Source: Aquabacterium sp.
Lineage (GTDB): Bacteria > Pseudomonadota > Gammaproteobacteria > Burkholderiales > Burkholderiaceae_C
NCBI RefSeq assembly: GCF_030652515.1
Contig: NZ_JAUSAR010000013.1
Span: 62,001-126,000 of the forward strand
Direction: 5' to 3'
Length of the DNA stretch: 64,000 nt
Shown: positions 14,944 through 26,218 of the stretch, piece by piece
How positions within the stretch are numbered: position 1 is the stretch's first letter
How the letters are laid out: each line of letters starts with the position of its first letter
Position numbers and translations under genes: made by a program
Notes under the pieces: generated by a model
What the model was told of the DNA's origin: nothing
Seen by the model: only the letters and a program-made list of their open reading frames with translations
The model's database searches: none

Positions 14944-15909
14944 TCAACCGAAGGGGTCCTTCAGTGAGGTGGTGGCGTCAGCGTCGGTGATGCCCAGGGT
15001 GGTGGCGCCGGTGCCCCCGCCCATGACGCGGGTGGCGCTGGTTCGGGCGAGGTGGTGCACCGCCCATTTCGTGCCATCGGCCGAACTGGACACGCCGAAG
15101 TGGATGAAGACGTTGTCTTCTCCGCCCTTGGCTCCAACGTATTCGTACATCTTGTAGGCGCGTTGGGTGATGAAGGTCACGTGGTCGAGCAGCACCGTGA
15201 AGTTGGCGTTGCCGCCCCCGTCCAGCCATTCGCAGTTGTCGGCGAAGTACTGCGTCAGCCCCGCGTAGGTGTTGGTGAACTCGGTCTGCCGGCGCTTGAT
15301 CTCAGCGCAGAAGGCCGCGAGCTCTTCCTGGAGCAGGCCGCCGCTGCGCGCCGTCACGATGTTGCCAAAGGCCTGGACGCCCTGGCGGGCCTGAACGGGC
15401 GCGCCGCGGATCTCGGCCACCTTCTTCGTCGATTTGTCATCCTTGGTCGATGAGACGTGCTTGGTGACGAAATCGGTGGTGACGCCGTCTTCGGCTTCAG
15501 CCGTGCTGATGGTGTGGTAGTGACGGCAGGCGGGATACGCCCAGTTTTCCATGTTGAGCGCAAAGGCGCACATCATCTTGGTGATCTTCGTGAAACGAGC
15601 CTTGTGATAGTCGCTGTCGATGGGCGGCACGAAGGTTCTGGGCGTTGTCCCATTGATGCCGCGGGCCAGGTCGTCGATGGCCCCGATGTAGGGCGCGCCG
15701 ACGGTGAAGCGAAGGCACGTCCCCTTGCTGGCCCATGCGCCCTGATCGAACAGGCCGGACATCATGGTTTCCAGCTGCGCCAGGCTGGTGGCGCCGCGTT
15801 GGTAGTTGCCGACATTGGTGGTGGCCCATTTCACGATGTCGGTGGGGCCGATGAGGTGGGGGCCACCAGCACCGTTCTTGGCGCTCAGGGCTTCTCGGAT
15901 GGTTGGCAT
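14944..15909 (-). CDS. Hypothetical T6SS-associated protein
   Basis: This 321-residue protein begins MPTIREALSAKNGAGGPHL and immediately follows tssH on the same strand. It is soluble and mixed alpha/beta, with aromatic- and glycine-rich segments (NMENWAYPACRHYHTIS, NANFTVLLDHVTFITQRAYKMYEYVG, VMGGGTGATTLG). No signal peptide, membrane helix or known catalytic motif stands out. I do not recognise a family. Its place in the long operon suggests a secreted or structural accessory role. It shows no clear similarity to its downstream neighbours. Confidence 0.6.
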   Translation of the reverse strand: MPTIREALSAKNGAGGPHLIGPTDIVKWATTNVGNYQRGATSLAQLETMMSGLFDQGAWASKGTCLRFTVGAPYIGAIDDLARGINGTTPRTFVPPIDSDYHKARFTKITKMMCAFALNMENWAYPACRHYHTISTAEAEDGVTTDFVTKHVSSTKDDKSTKKVAEIRGAPVQARQGVQAFGNIVTARSGGLLQEELAAFCAEIKRRQTEFTNTYAGLTQYFADNCEWLDGGGNANFTVLLDHVTFITQRAYKMYEYVGAKGGEDNVFIHFGVSSSADGTKWAVHHLARTSATRVMGGGTGATTLGITDADATTSLKDPFG

Positions 15910-15941
15910 GGTGTGCTTTCAGTGAGGGGTTTCGAGCGGCA

Positions 15942-18677
<2,736 letters not shown>

Positions 18678-18707
18678 GGGGGATCCTTTCAGTCTGATCG
18701 TTTGTGT

Positions 18708-19757
18708 TTAAGCGGCGGCGCGGGGACCTTGCGAAGGTCGTCGCCAGGATTCAGGGTGCAGGGTGAGCGAGTCGGCGTGGCCAGCCTGGCGGCGCTTGCC
18801 GACCCAGCTGGTCCAGCCCAGGCGGCCATTCAGGCCGGGGCGCGTGGCGGGCACGTCGGTGCTGCGCAAGTGCAGGCGCACGTCCCAGTCCAGCTCCATG
18901 CTGAAGTACTGGCGCACCAGCGCGGTCACGCCCGCCATGGCCGGGCCATCGGGCAGGAAGGCTTCGTACTGGGCCAGGCTGAGCGGGCCGATGTGGATGC
19001 GGAACTTGTGCTGCCGATCCCACACCTTGCCGCCCAGCACGGCGCCTGATCCCAGCTGCGAGCTGATGCCGCCGCCGCGCTCCATGCGCGTGCGTTCGCT
19101 GACCGGCAGCGTCATCCAGTGGCCGACGAAGGTCTCGATGCGCACGCGCTGGCGCAGGTAGCCGCTGAGCAGCGATTCCAGCCCTTCTGCATTGCGCACC
19201 TGGCGCGACAGTTGGCCCGCGAAGTAGAGCTTGATGTGATCCGGGGCGGCATCGCGCTGGCGCCAGGTGGGTCCGCCAATGCCGACCAGCGAGCCCACGT
19301 AGTCGGCGAAGCGGTCCTGGTTGGGCCGATCCAGGCTGACGGTGGGCTGGGCCTGCGCCCAGGCACGGTAGAACAGCAGCAACAGCCGGTGGTGGAACAG
19401 GTCGGCGAAGCGCGAGAAGGTGTGGTCCCCGCGGTGCAGGATGCGTTCGCGCGCGTGCTCGGTCAGGTGCAGTGGCAGCGGGCCATTGGGGCCGAACAAA
19501 CCAAAAAAGCGCACCTCCAGGCGAGGCATCGCGCCATTCACGCCGTACTTGAACGAGGACAAGGTGCTGGGCGCAAAGCCCAGGTCGGCCGTCTGGCCCA
19601 GGCGCAGCGGTTCATCGGCCGGCTTGCGGGCCGTGCCCAGGCGCGGCTTGCCGGGGTGCGCCGCTTCGATCCAGCGCAAGGCGTGGAAGAAGTCGTAGCG
19701 GTACGGCTCCGCAGCCAGGGCCGCGAACGGATCGCTGGGGCGCAGGTCGGTCGTCAT
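18708..19757 (-). CDS. tssG: T6SS baseplate protein TssG
   Basis: The 349-residue protein has TssG hallmarks: YRYDFFHALRWIEAAHP and PRLGTARKPADEPLRLGQ at the N-terminus, ARLEVRFFGLFGPNGPLPLHLTE-like sequence at about 65-90, and a C-terminal HKFRIHIGPLSLAQYEAFLP segment. TssG forms the baseplate wedge with TssE, TssF and TssK. Its ATG shares one base with the tssF stop (TGATG), which indicates translational coupling and stoichiometric production. Confidence 0.95.
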   Translation of the reverse strand: MTTDLRPSDPFAALAAEPYRYDFFHALRWIEAAHPGKPRLGTARKPADEPLRLGQTADLGFAPSTLSSFKYGVNGAMPRLEVRFFGLFGPNGPLPLHLTEHARERILHRGDHTFSRFADLFHHRLLLLFYRAWAQAQPTVSLDRPNQDRFADYVGSLVGIGGPTWRQRDAAPDHIKLYFAGQLSRQVRNAEGLESLLSGYLRQRVRIETFVGHWMTLPVSERTRMERGGGISSQLGSGAVLGGKVWDRQHKFRIHIGPLSLAQYEAFLPDGPAMAGVTALVRQYFSMELDWDVRLHLRSTDVPATRPGLNGRLGWTSWVGKRRQAGHADSLTLHPESWRRPSQGPRAAA

Positions 19758-21631
19758 CAGATGATCGCCCGGGTGCCGACACGTGGCACCCAGCGTTTGA
19801 TGTCACCGCGCGACTGCGAGCGCAGCGTGGTTTCGGTGAAGGCGTTGATCGAGACGTGCCGCGCGAAGAAGTTCTCCAGCACCGAGCCAAACAGGAAGGC
19901 GCTCAGGCCCTGGAAGGCCATTTCGTCCACTTCCAGGTTGATGGCCAGGCCGCGCCCGAAGGTGATGGGCCCCGGCATGGGCAGGCGCCGAACGATGGCT
20001 TGCGTGCTGACCGAGCGCAAGCCTTCGATCTGCTTGAGCATGCCGCCATCGCCGTTGTCGGCGTACAGGGTGAGCAGCTCGCGCAGGGCGGCGGCGCCTT
20101 GGTGCGCGTCGGTGTCCAGCAGCGACAAGTAGTTGAGCGACAACTGGTTGACGAACTTCCAGGCGATGCCACCTTCACGCAAGGCCGACAAAGGTTTGGA
20201 TGGCCCCTTGATGACGCGGATGGCCTTGACCGGTGCCGAGTCGTCCAGCGTCAGGTCGCTCTGGCCCAGGCCCACGGGCATCAGCAAGGGCAGGTCGCGG
20301 TTGGTGCACAGGGCGCTCAGGCCCAGTTGGCGCAGGTCGCCGGGGTAGGGCGCCTCGCGCGGGTCGACCAGCGAGATGTACAGCTCGGTGCCCACGTAGG
20401 ACGAGCGCGCGCCGTTGCGCTTTTGCGTGGTTGACAGCAGGCGCGGTTCGCGCTGGATGGCGTAGTAGGCGTTGTGCTGGCGGTCTTCGGTGTGGAAGGC
20501 CGCGTAAAACGGCAAGAAGCGCCGCTCGCTGTCGATGCCCACGCCATAGCCGTTGACTTCCAGCAGGTCGTAGATCTCGAAGTCCATGGGCCGGGTGCGG
20601 TCCACCAGCACGTGGTAATCGTTCTGCGTGGGCGTGACGTGGATGCGGTCGCAGCGACGCTCGAACAGGTTGATGGCCGGGGTGCAGTTCAAGGCCAGGT
20701 TGCTGGCATCGACCACGCTCTCCAGCGAGGCATCGGCGCGGTCGAAGAGCAGCACGATCTCTGCCTCGGTGCCGCCTTGCGCGCGCAGCGCGTCGCCCAC
20801 GCCCTTCAGGTCGAAGAACAAAAAGCGCTGCGGAAAGGCGAAGTATTCCTGCAGCAGTCGGTAGCCCGAAAAGCCGCGCAGGCTCAAAGGCAGCAGCGCG
20901 TGCTCGTCGTCAAAGCCCACGGGCTGCACGGTGGTGGCGGGCAGGAAGGTGTGCTGCGTGCTGCCTTTGCCGCCGGGCATGACCAGCGCGCCGATGGTGC
21001 TGCCCAGCACGCGTTCATGCAGCTTGTAGGCGATGTCGTCGCTGCCGCTGAAGTGCAGGCGCAGGTCGTTCAAGGCCAGCTGGCTGAAGTTGACACCCGC
21101 CGTGGTGCGCAGCTTCAGGCGCAGGCCGCCCTTGACCTTGCGGCCCACGGGCAAGGTGGACAAGGGCAGGTCGGCCGCGTAGCTGAAGTACTCGACGCCG
21201 GTGATCTCCAGCGGCCACAGGGTCACGTCGTGTGCGGTGCGGAACTGGCAGGGCGTTTCGTCCTTGGCCACCTGGCTGCCGCGCATCGGGCTGCCCCTTG
21301 GCACGGTCACGCCGCGCGCCAGGTTGCTGTCGCCCAGGTCGGGCTGCAATTGCGCGATCAGCATGGCCGGCGTGGGTGCCAGGAAGTGCGGGTGCACGAT
21401 CTCCAGCAGGCGCTGGGTGAAGCGCGGGAACTCGGCGTCCAGCTTGAGCTGCACGCGCGCGGTCAGGAAGGCAAAGCCCTCCAGCAGGCGCTCCACATAC
21501 GGGTCGTTGACCTCGATGCCATCGATGCCCAGGCGGCCGGCGATCTTGGGAAACTGCTGGGCGAACTCGGCCCCCATCTCGCGCAGATGCTGCAGTTCCT
21601 GGTTGTAGTAGCGCAGCAGTCGCGGGTCCAT
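19757..21631 (-). CDS. tssF: T6SS baseplate protein TssF
   Basis: The 624-residue protein starts MDPRLLRYYNQELQHLREMG, the conserved TssF N-terminus. It continues with FAQQFPKIAGRLGI, a DPYVERLLEGFAFLTARVQLKLD segment and RFTQRLLEIVHPHFLAPTPAM. TssF pairs with TssG in the baseplate wedges around the VgrG hub. Size is normal for the family. It lies 10 bases after tssE and overlaps tssG by one base. Confidence 0.97.
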   Translation of the reverse strand: MDPRLLRYYNQELQHLREMGAEFAQQFPKIAGRLGIDGIEVNDPYVERLLEGFAFLTARVQLKLDAEFPRFTQRLLEIVHPHFLAPTPAMLIAQLQPDLGDSNLARGVTVPRGSPMRGSQVAKDETPCQFRTAHDVTLWPLEITGVEYFSYAADLPLSTLPVGRKVKGGLRLKLRTTAGVNFSQLALNDLRLHFSGSDDIAYKLHERVLGSTIGALVMPGGKGSTQHTFLPATTVQPVGFDDEHALLPLSLRGFSGYRLLQEYFAFPQRFLFFDLKGVGDALRAQGGTEAEIVLLFDRADASLESVVDASNLALNCTPAINLFERRCDRIHVTPTQNDYHVLVDRTRPMDFEIYDLLEVNGYGVGIDSERRFLPFYAAFHTEDRQHNAYYAIQREPRLLSTTQKRNGARSSYVGTELYISLVDPREAPYPGDLRQLGLSALCTNRDLPLLMPVGLGQSDLTLDDSAPVKAIRVIKGPSKPLSALREGGIAWKFVNQLSLNYLSLLDTDAHQGAAALRELLTLYADNGDGGMLKQIEGLRSVSTQAIVRRLPMPGPITFGRGLAINLEVDEMAFQGLSAFLFGSVLENFFARHVSINAFTETTLRSQSRGDIKRWVPRVGTRAII

Positions 21632-21641
21632 GGGGCTCTTC

Positions 21642-22148
21642 TTACCTCGTCAGTTCTTTGATTTCAACCTGGCCCGATTCCAGGTCGACTTCGGTGCGCA
21701 GCATCAGCTCGAAAGGCACGGGCTGCGCCCACAGGTTGCAGGTGATGCGGAAGCTGATGACGTTGTGGTGGTCCATCGTCATCTCGTCCATCAAGGCGCT
21801 GACCTGCAGGGTGGACGCCATGATGCGCGGCTCGAAATCCAGCAGGGCCTGGCGCACTTGCGCTTCCAGGTCGATCACGTCCAGGGTGGAGGCCGTCTCG
21901 CCCGACAAGGTGGGCAGCCCGAAGTTGAGCACCGAGCGTTGCACATGCGGGTGTGCGGGCCAGTTGAAGTCGCCCGACATCTGCGTGCAGTTGAACAGCC
22001 AGGCCAGGTCGCGCAGCACCGCTTCGCGCATGCGGTTGCGGGACATGACCCGCATCTCGCGCGACTCGACCTGAACGTCGGGGTTGTCGTCCATCAAGCG
22101 GTCCAGCAGCGCGGGCTGCAAGCGTTCTTGTGGCGTCTGCTCGGCCAT
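21642..22148 (-). CDS. tssE: T6SS baseplate protein TssE (gp25-like)
   Basis: This 168-residue gp25-like lysozyme-fold protein lacks catalytic function in the family and connects the baseplate to the sheath. It carries ESREMRVMSRNRMREAVLRDLAWLFN, a FGLPTLSGETAS stretch and EAQVRQALLDFEPRIMA, all typical of TssE. It sits between tagJ and tssF with spacings of about 10 bases. Confidence 0.94.
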   Translation of the reverse strand: MAEQTPQERLQPALLDRLMDDNPDVQVESREMRVMSRNRMREAVLRDLAWLFNCTQMSGDFNWPAHPHVQRSVLNFGLPTLSGETASTLDVIDLEAQVRQALLDFEPRIMASTLQVSALMDEMTMDHHNVISFRITCNLWAQPVPFELMLRTEVDLESGQVEIKELTR

Positions 22149-22158
22149 GGCGGCGTGC

Positions 22159-23016
22159 TTACTCGGCCGCGGCGGCCGTGTCCGTGGCGTCGGACGGCGT
22201 CGCGTTGAAGGTGATGCTGCGCAAGTCCATCAAGGGCAGGTCGCCCTCGTTGGTGGTGAACAGGCGCTGGCCCAGGCCGGTGTAAAAGCCCGGCAGGGGC
22301 TCCAGCCAATCGGTCTTGCGCGACAGGGCAATGAGCCCGTCGGTGCTGGCCTCCGAGCCCGCATAGCGCGTGGGGATCAGGCCCACCGATTCGCCACCGT
22401 TCTCGAACACGAAGTGTGCAGGCATCCACACGGCGTCGCGCAGGTCTTCGGGCGGGTCGATGGTGAGCGCGCTCAGGCGCGCGAAAGGCACCCAGTAGTA
22501 CTTGCCATTGATGACGGCCTCGATGACCGGGCCCAAGCGCATGTCGGCGTCGGCGATCCACTCGAAGGCCTGGGCGGTATCGCCCTCACCCACGGTGCCG
22601 CTGACGGCGGGGGCTTGCTCAAACGCCTGGTCACGCAGCGATTTGGCATCGGCGTGCTCGCCCTTGCCTTCGCGCAGCAGCGCTTCGATCAGCAGCGCCA
22701 GCCAGGGCTCGGGCTGGCCAAAGATCATGGGCACCTTCAGGCCCTTGAAGACCTCGGCGCGCAGCAACTCGCACTTGATGCCTTCGCGGTAGGTTTGCGC
22801 CATGGCCAGGGTGGAGGCATCCAGCTCGGTGGCCACGTTCAACTGGTTGAGCGCACGCTCCCACTGGCCCAGCACGCACAGCAGCTGGAACAAAAAGACG
22901 CGCAGCTTGGCGTCGCCCGGCTTGCCGCGGATCAGGTCTTGCAGTTGCTTGAGCGCCTGCTGGGGATCGCCCGCGCGCAGGCTGTCTTCGGGGGAGGTGG
23001 TGGAAGGTGCGTTCAT
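22159..23016 (-). CDS. tagJ: T6SS accessory protein TagJ (ImpE family)
   Basis: The 285-residue protein matches the ImpE/TagJ family. The N-terminal helical TPR-like part contains LRAGDPQQALKQLQDLIRGKP and LRVFLFQLLCVLGQWERAL. The C-terminal part contains GPVIEAVINGKYYWVPFARL and WMPAHFVFENGGE. In systems that have it, TagJ binds the sheath protein TssB and supports sheath-ClpV function. Its presence places this locus with TagJ-type T6SS (like Pseudomonas HSI-I or Rhizobium imp). It follows the second hcp by 11 bases. Confidence 0.93.
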   Translation of the reverse strand: MNAPSTTSPEDSLRAGDPQQALKQLQDLIRGKPGDAKLRVFLFQLLCVLGQWERALNQLNVATELDASTLAMAQTYREGIKCELLRAEVFKGLKVPMIFGQPEPWLALLIEALLREGKGEHADAKSLRDQAFEQAPAVSGTVGEGDTAQAFEWIADADMRLGPVIEAVINGKYYWVPFARLSALTIDPPEDLRDAVWMPAHFVFENGGESVGLIPTRYAGSEASTDGLIALSRKTDWLEPLPGFYTGLGQRLFTTNEGDLPLMDLRSITFNATPSDATDTAAAAE

Positions 23017-23027
23017 GTCGGCTTGGC

Positions 23028-23519
23028 TCAGGTGTTGGGGCCCACATCGGTGGAGAAGTTGGAGCCGCCTTTGCGCGAACCCGTGCCGTCTTGTGGGTAG
23101 TAATCGATCGAGATCTTCTGGAAGCTGAGGCTGAGCTTCTCCACCATCTGGTGGGCGGCGCCTTCCACGGTGGCCACGTCATACGACGTGATGCGCGCGT
23201 TCTCGATCGTCACGATGAAGTATTCAACAGGCTTGCTGCCGGACTTGCGAACGGTGAGCACGCCTTTCTTGATCAATTCGTTGTTGCGCATGACGGACAT
23301 CAGGGCCGTCGAGGCGCTGTCCACGCGCTTGGTGATGTTCAGGGCATCGAGCGCGGTCTTGCCTGCGGCGCCACCGCCACCCATGGCCGAGGGCGAACGC
23401 ATGCCCCATGACCAGTCCAGGATGTCGATCTCGCCGGCGTGGGCGGTGTCGTTGGCTTCGCCTTTGACCGCGCCAGAGCGGCTGCCATCGACTTTGAAAA
23501 ACATGTCACCCAGGGACAT
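23028..23519 (-). CDS. hcp: Hcp-family T6SS tube protein, divergent second copy
   Basis: The 163-residue protein has the Hcp1 outline: DMFFKVDG at the start, the AHAGEIDILDWSWGMRSP motif, KTALDALNITKRVDSAS, then VEKLSLSFQKISIDYYPQDGTGSRKGGSNF. It differs substantially from the upstream hcp, including a longer N-terminus and different mid-loops, so it may form a distinct tube or carry different small effectors. A 12-bp inverted repeat separates the two hcp genes and probably sets their relative expression. It is followed closely by tagJ. Confidence 0.92.
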   Translation of the reverse strand: MSLGDMFFKVDGSRSGAVKGEANDTAHAGEIDILDWSWGMRSPSAMGGGGAAGKTALDALNITKRVDSASTALMSVMRNNELIKKGVLTVRKSGSKPVEYFIVTIENARITSYDVATVEGAAHQMVEKLSLSFQKISIDYYPQDGTGSRKGGSNFSTDVGPNT

Positions 23520-23558
23520 AAGGAACCTCTGCCAATGGCGTGCGATGGATTCAAACCA

Positions 23559-23592
23559 TTGAAGGGCAAGAGGCTGGCCCCTTGCCCTTCAA
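23559..23592 (-). terminator. Strong hairpin between the two hcp genes (partial terminator or mRNA-processing element)
   Basis: TTGAAGGGCAAG (23559-23570) is perfectly complementary to CTTGCCCTTCAA (23581-23592), with a 10-base loop. It lies between the upstream hcp stop and the downstream hcp start. No clean T-tract follows on the minus strand, so complete termination is doubtful. A stabilising or attenuating role that makes the first hcp the most abundant product is more likely, as is common after highly expressed hcp genes. Confidence 0.6.
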
Positions 23593-23615
23593 GAACACGA
23601 CGGTCTGATCGAGGA

Positions 23616-24101
23616 TCAGGCGTCGACGTTTTCGGCGATGTTGTAGACCGCGAGGACTTCGCCGCCTTCCTTGGCGCCGGTCTTGTCTTGCGGCTGGTAG
23701 GCCACCTTGAACTTGGCGAAATTCAGCGTGACGTTTTCAGTCAGGCGGTCTTCACCACCGCTGCCGCCGGTGCTCACCGAGGTGATCAGCACTTCGGTCA
23801 GGGTGATCTTGAGGTACTCAAGGGGCTTGTCGCCGGCCTTGCGCACGATCAGGGTCGCTTCTGGGTAGTGGGTGCCTTTGCAGCACGCCAGGATCAGGTT
23901 GGTCGACGACTTGTCGATGTACTTGGTGAACGACAGATCCTGCACGTTGACCTTGCCCGAACCAGCGCCGCCGCCGGTGTGAGCCGAGCCAGAGTTGCTC
24001 ATGCCCCAGCTCCAGGCCAGAACGTCGATGAGGCCCGCGTGGGTCTTGTCGCGCGATTCGCCCTTGACGTCGCCGATCTTGATGAACATGTCTACAGCCA
24101 T
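23616..24101 (-). CDS. hcp: Hcp T6SS tube protein
   Basis: The 161-residue protein has the canonical Hcp1 sequence: MAVDMFIKIGDVKGES, KTHAGLIDVLAWSWGMSNSG, VQDLSFTKYIDKSS, KAGDKPLEYLKITLTEVLIT and NFAKFKVAYQPQDKTG. Hcp hexamers stack into the inner tube propelled by the sheath and are themselves secreted. An AGGAG lies 8-10 bases before the ATG. It follows tssC by about 65 bases and precedes a hairpin and a divergent hcp paralog. Confidence 0.96.
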   Translation of the reverse strand: MAVDMFIKIGDVKGESRDKTHAGLIDVLAWSWGMSNSGSAHTGGGAGSGKVNVQDLSFTKYIDKSSTNLILACCKGTHYPEATLIVRKAGDKPLEYLKITLTEVLITSVSTGGSGGEDRLTENVTLNFAKFKVAYQPQDKTGAKEGGEVLAVYNIAENVDA

Positions 24102-24166
24102 GGTGTGCTCCTAAATTGAAAGTGGTGTTGAATGGATGAACGTCTGGAAAATGGCCTCAGGCCCGA

Positions 24167-25657
24167 TCAGCCCGCCTTGGCGGAGGGCAGCTTCGAGACC
24201 AGGCGCAGGGAAACCGTCAGCCCTTCGAGCTGATAGTGAGGACGCAGGAAGAACTTGGACGAGTAGTAGCCAGGGTTGCCCTCGACTTCCTCGACGACCA
24301 CTTCCGCAGCGGCCAAAGGCTTGCTGGCCTTGGTCGACTCGGAGGAGTGCGCAGGATCTCCGTCCACGTACTGCAGGATCCAGTCTTGCAACCAGCGCTG
24401 CATGTCGTCGCGTTCCTTGAACGAGCCGACCTTGTCGCGCACGATGCACTTGAGGTAGTGCGCGAAGCGGCAGGTGGCGAACAGGTAGGGCAGGCGGGCG
24501 GCCAGGTTGGCGTTGGCCGAGGCGTCCGGGTCGTCGTACTCGGCGGGCTTTTGCAGCGATTGCGCACCGATGAAGGCGGCGAAGTCGCTGTTCTTCTTGT
24601 GCACCAGGGGCATGAAGCCGGCCTTGGCCAGTTCTGCTTCGCGGCGGTCGGCGATGGCGATTTCGGTGGGGCACTTCATGTCCACGCCGCCGTCGTCGGT
24701 CGGGAAGGTGTGCGATGGCAGGTTCTGCACCGCGCCACCCGATTCGATGCCGCGGATGCGCGAACACCAGCCGAACTCCTTGAAGGAGCGGTTGATGTTG
24801 GTCGCCATGGCGTAAGCGGCATTGGCCCAGGTGTACTTGTTGTGGTCGGCCGCGCCAGTGTCTTCCTCGAAGTCGAACTCTTCGACCGGGTTGGTGCGCG
24901 AACCATAAGGCAGGCGCGACAGGAAGCGGGGCATGGCCAGGCCGATGTACTTGGCATCGTCCGACTCGCGCAGCGAGCGCCAGGCGGCGTACTCGGGCGT
25001 GGAGAAGATCTTGGTCAGGTCACGCGGGTTGGCCAGCTCTTGCCACGATTCCATCTGCATGGTGGTGGGCGAAGCACCAGAGATGAAGGGCATGTGCGAA
25101 GCCGCGCAAACCTTGGCCATCTCGGACAGCAGCTCCACATCAGGCGGGCTGTGGTCGAAGTGGTAATCGCCGACCATGGCACCGAAGGGCTCGCCACCGA
25201 ACTGGCCGTACTCTTCTTCATAGACGCGCTTGAAGATGGGGCTTTGGTCCCAGGCGGTGCCCTTGTAGCGCTTGAGCGTCTTGCCCAGATCGGCCTTGGA
25301 GATGTTCATCACCCGGATCTTGAGCTGCTCGTCGGTCTCGGTGTTGTTCACCATGTAGTGCAGACCGCGCCAGGCGCCTTCCAGCTTCTGGAAGTCTTCG
25401 TGGTGCATGATCAGGTTGATCTGGTCGGACAGCTTCTTGTCGATCGCGGCGATCATGGCCTCGATGGATTTGATGACGTCGTTGCCGATCAGCTTGGTCT
25501 GCGACAGCGCTTGCTGAGCCAGGGTCTGGATGGCCGTCTCGACGGCGCTCTTGGCCTCGTCGGTCTTGGGCTTGAATTCCTTTTGCAGCAGCGAAGCGAG
25601 GTCGCTGCCTTCCAGCGTGGCGCTGGCCAGGGCCGAGTTCAGTTGGGTTTCTGCCAT
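24167..25657 (-). CDS. tssC: T6SS sheath large subunit TssC (VipB)
   Basis: The 496-residue protein has all standard TssC segments: INLIMHHEDFQKLEGAWRGLHYMV, NISKADLGKTLKRYKGTAWDQSP, EEYGQFGGEPFGAMVGDYHFDH, AMPRFLSRLPYG and the C-terminal FFLRPHYQLEGLTVSLRLVS. With TssB it forms the contractile outer sheath. It is 13 bases downstream of tssB. The fusion protein at 10953-12320 resembles its first three quarters. Confidence 0.98.
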   Translation of the reverse strand: MAETQLNSALASATLEGSDLASLLQKEFKPKTDEAKSAVETAIQTLAQQALSQTKLIGNDVIKSIEAMIAAIDKKLSDQINLIMHHEDFQKLEGAWRGLHYMVNNTETDEQLKIRVMNISKADLGKTLKRYKGTAWDQSPIFKRVYEEEYGQFGGEPFGAMVGDYHFDHSPPDVELLSEMAKVCAASHMPFISGASPTTMQMESWQELANPRDLTKIFSTPEYAAWRSLRESDDAKYIGLAMPRFLSRLPYGSRTNPVEEFDFEEDTGAADHNKYTWANAAYAMATNINRSFKEFGWCSRIRGIESGGAVQNLPSHTFPTDDGGVDMKCPTEIAIADRREAELAKAGFMPLVHKKNSDFAAFIGAQSLQKPAEYDDPDASANANLAARLPYLFATCRFAHYLKCIVRDKVGSFKERDDMQRWLQDWILQYVDGDPAHSSESTKASKPLAAAEVVVEEVEGNPGYYSSKFFLRPHYQLEGLTVSLRLVSKLPSAKAG

Positions 25658-25670
25658 GAGGTTCTCCAGG

Positions 25671-26168
25671 TTACTCGGCGGGCTTTTCAGCGCTGCCCAA
25701 AGTGGCCAGCAGGGCGGGATCGGCCAAAACCTTGGCGATCAGTTCTTCGGCGCCGGTCTTGCCGTCCATGTAGGTGACCAGGTTGGCCAGCTGTTGACGG
25801 GCGTCCAGCAGCTTGCTCAGCGCATCGACCTTCTTGGCGACGGCGGCGGGCGAGAACTCGTCCATGTTGTCGAACGTCAGGTCGACGCTGATGTTGCCTT
25901 CGCCGGTCAGGCTGTTGGGCACCGAGAAGGCCACGCGGGGCTTCATCGACTTCATGCGCGAGTCGAAGTTGTCGACGTCGATTTCCAGGAACTTGCGGTC
26001 GGCCACGGGGGCCAGTGGCTCGGCGGGCTTGCCCGACAGGTCGGCCAGCACACCCATCACGAAGGGCAGTTGCACCTTCTTCTGGGCGCCGTAAAGCTCC
26101 ACGTCGTATTCGATCTGGACGCGCGGCGCGCGGTTGCGCGCAATGAATTTCTGGCTACTCATGATCAC
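25671..26168 (-). CDS. tssB: T6SS sheath small subunit TssB (VipA)
   Basis: The 165-residue protein has typical TssB sequence: MSSQKFIARNRAPRVQIEYD (starting one codon in, after MI), LYGAQKKVQLPFVMGVLADLSG, FLEIDVDNFDSRMKSMKPRVAF, VDLTFDNMDEFSPAAVA and the C-terminal helix with DARQQLANLVTYMDGK. It pairs with TssC in the sheath and carries the helix recognised by ClpV after contraction. It is translated between tssA and tssC. Confidence 0.97.
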   Translation of the reverse strand: MIMSSQKFIARNRAPRVQIEYDVELYGAQKKVQLPFVMGVLADLSGKPAEPLAPVADRKFLEIDVDNFDSRMKSMKPRVAFSVPNSLTGEGNISVDLTFDNMDEFSPAAVAKKVDALSKLLDARQQLANLVTYMDGKTGAEELIAKVLADPALLATLGSAEKPAE

Positions 26169-26218
26169 CTCCGGTCAATCTGGGTGGGGAAGGGTTGGTT
26201 ATCGTCCGAAGCGCGTCA

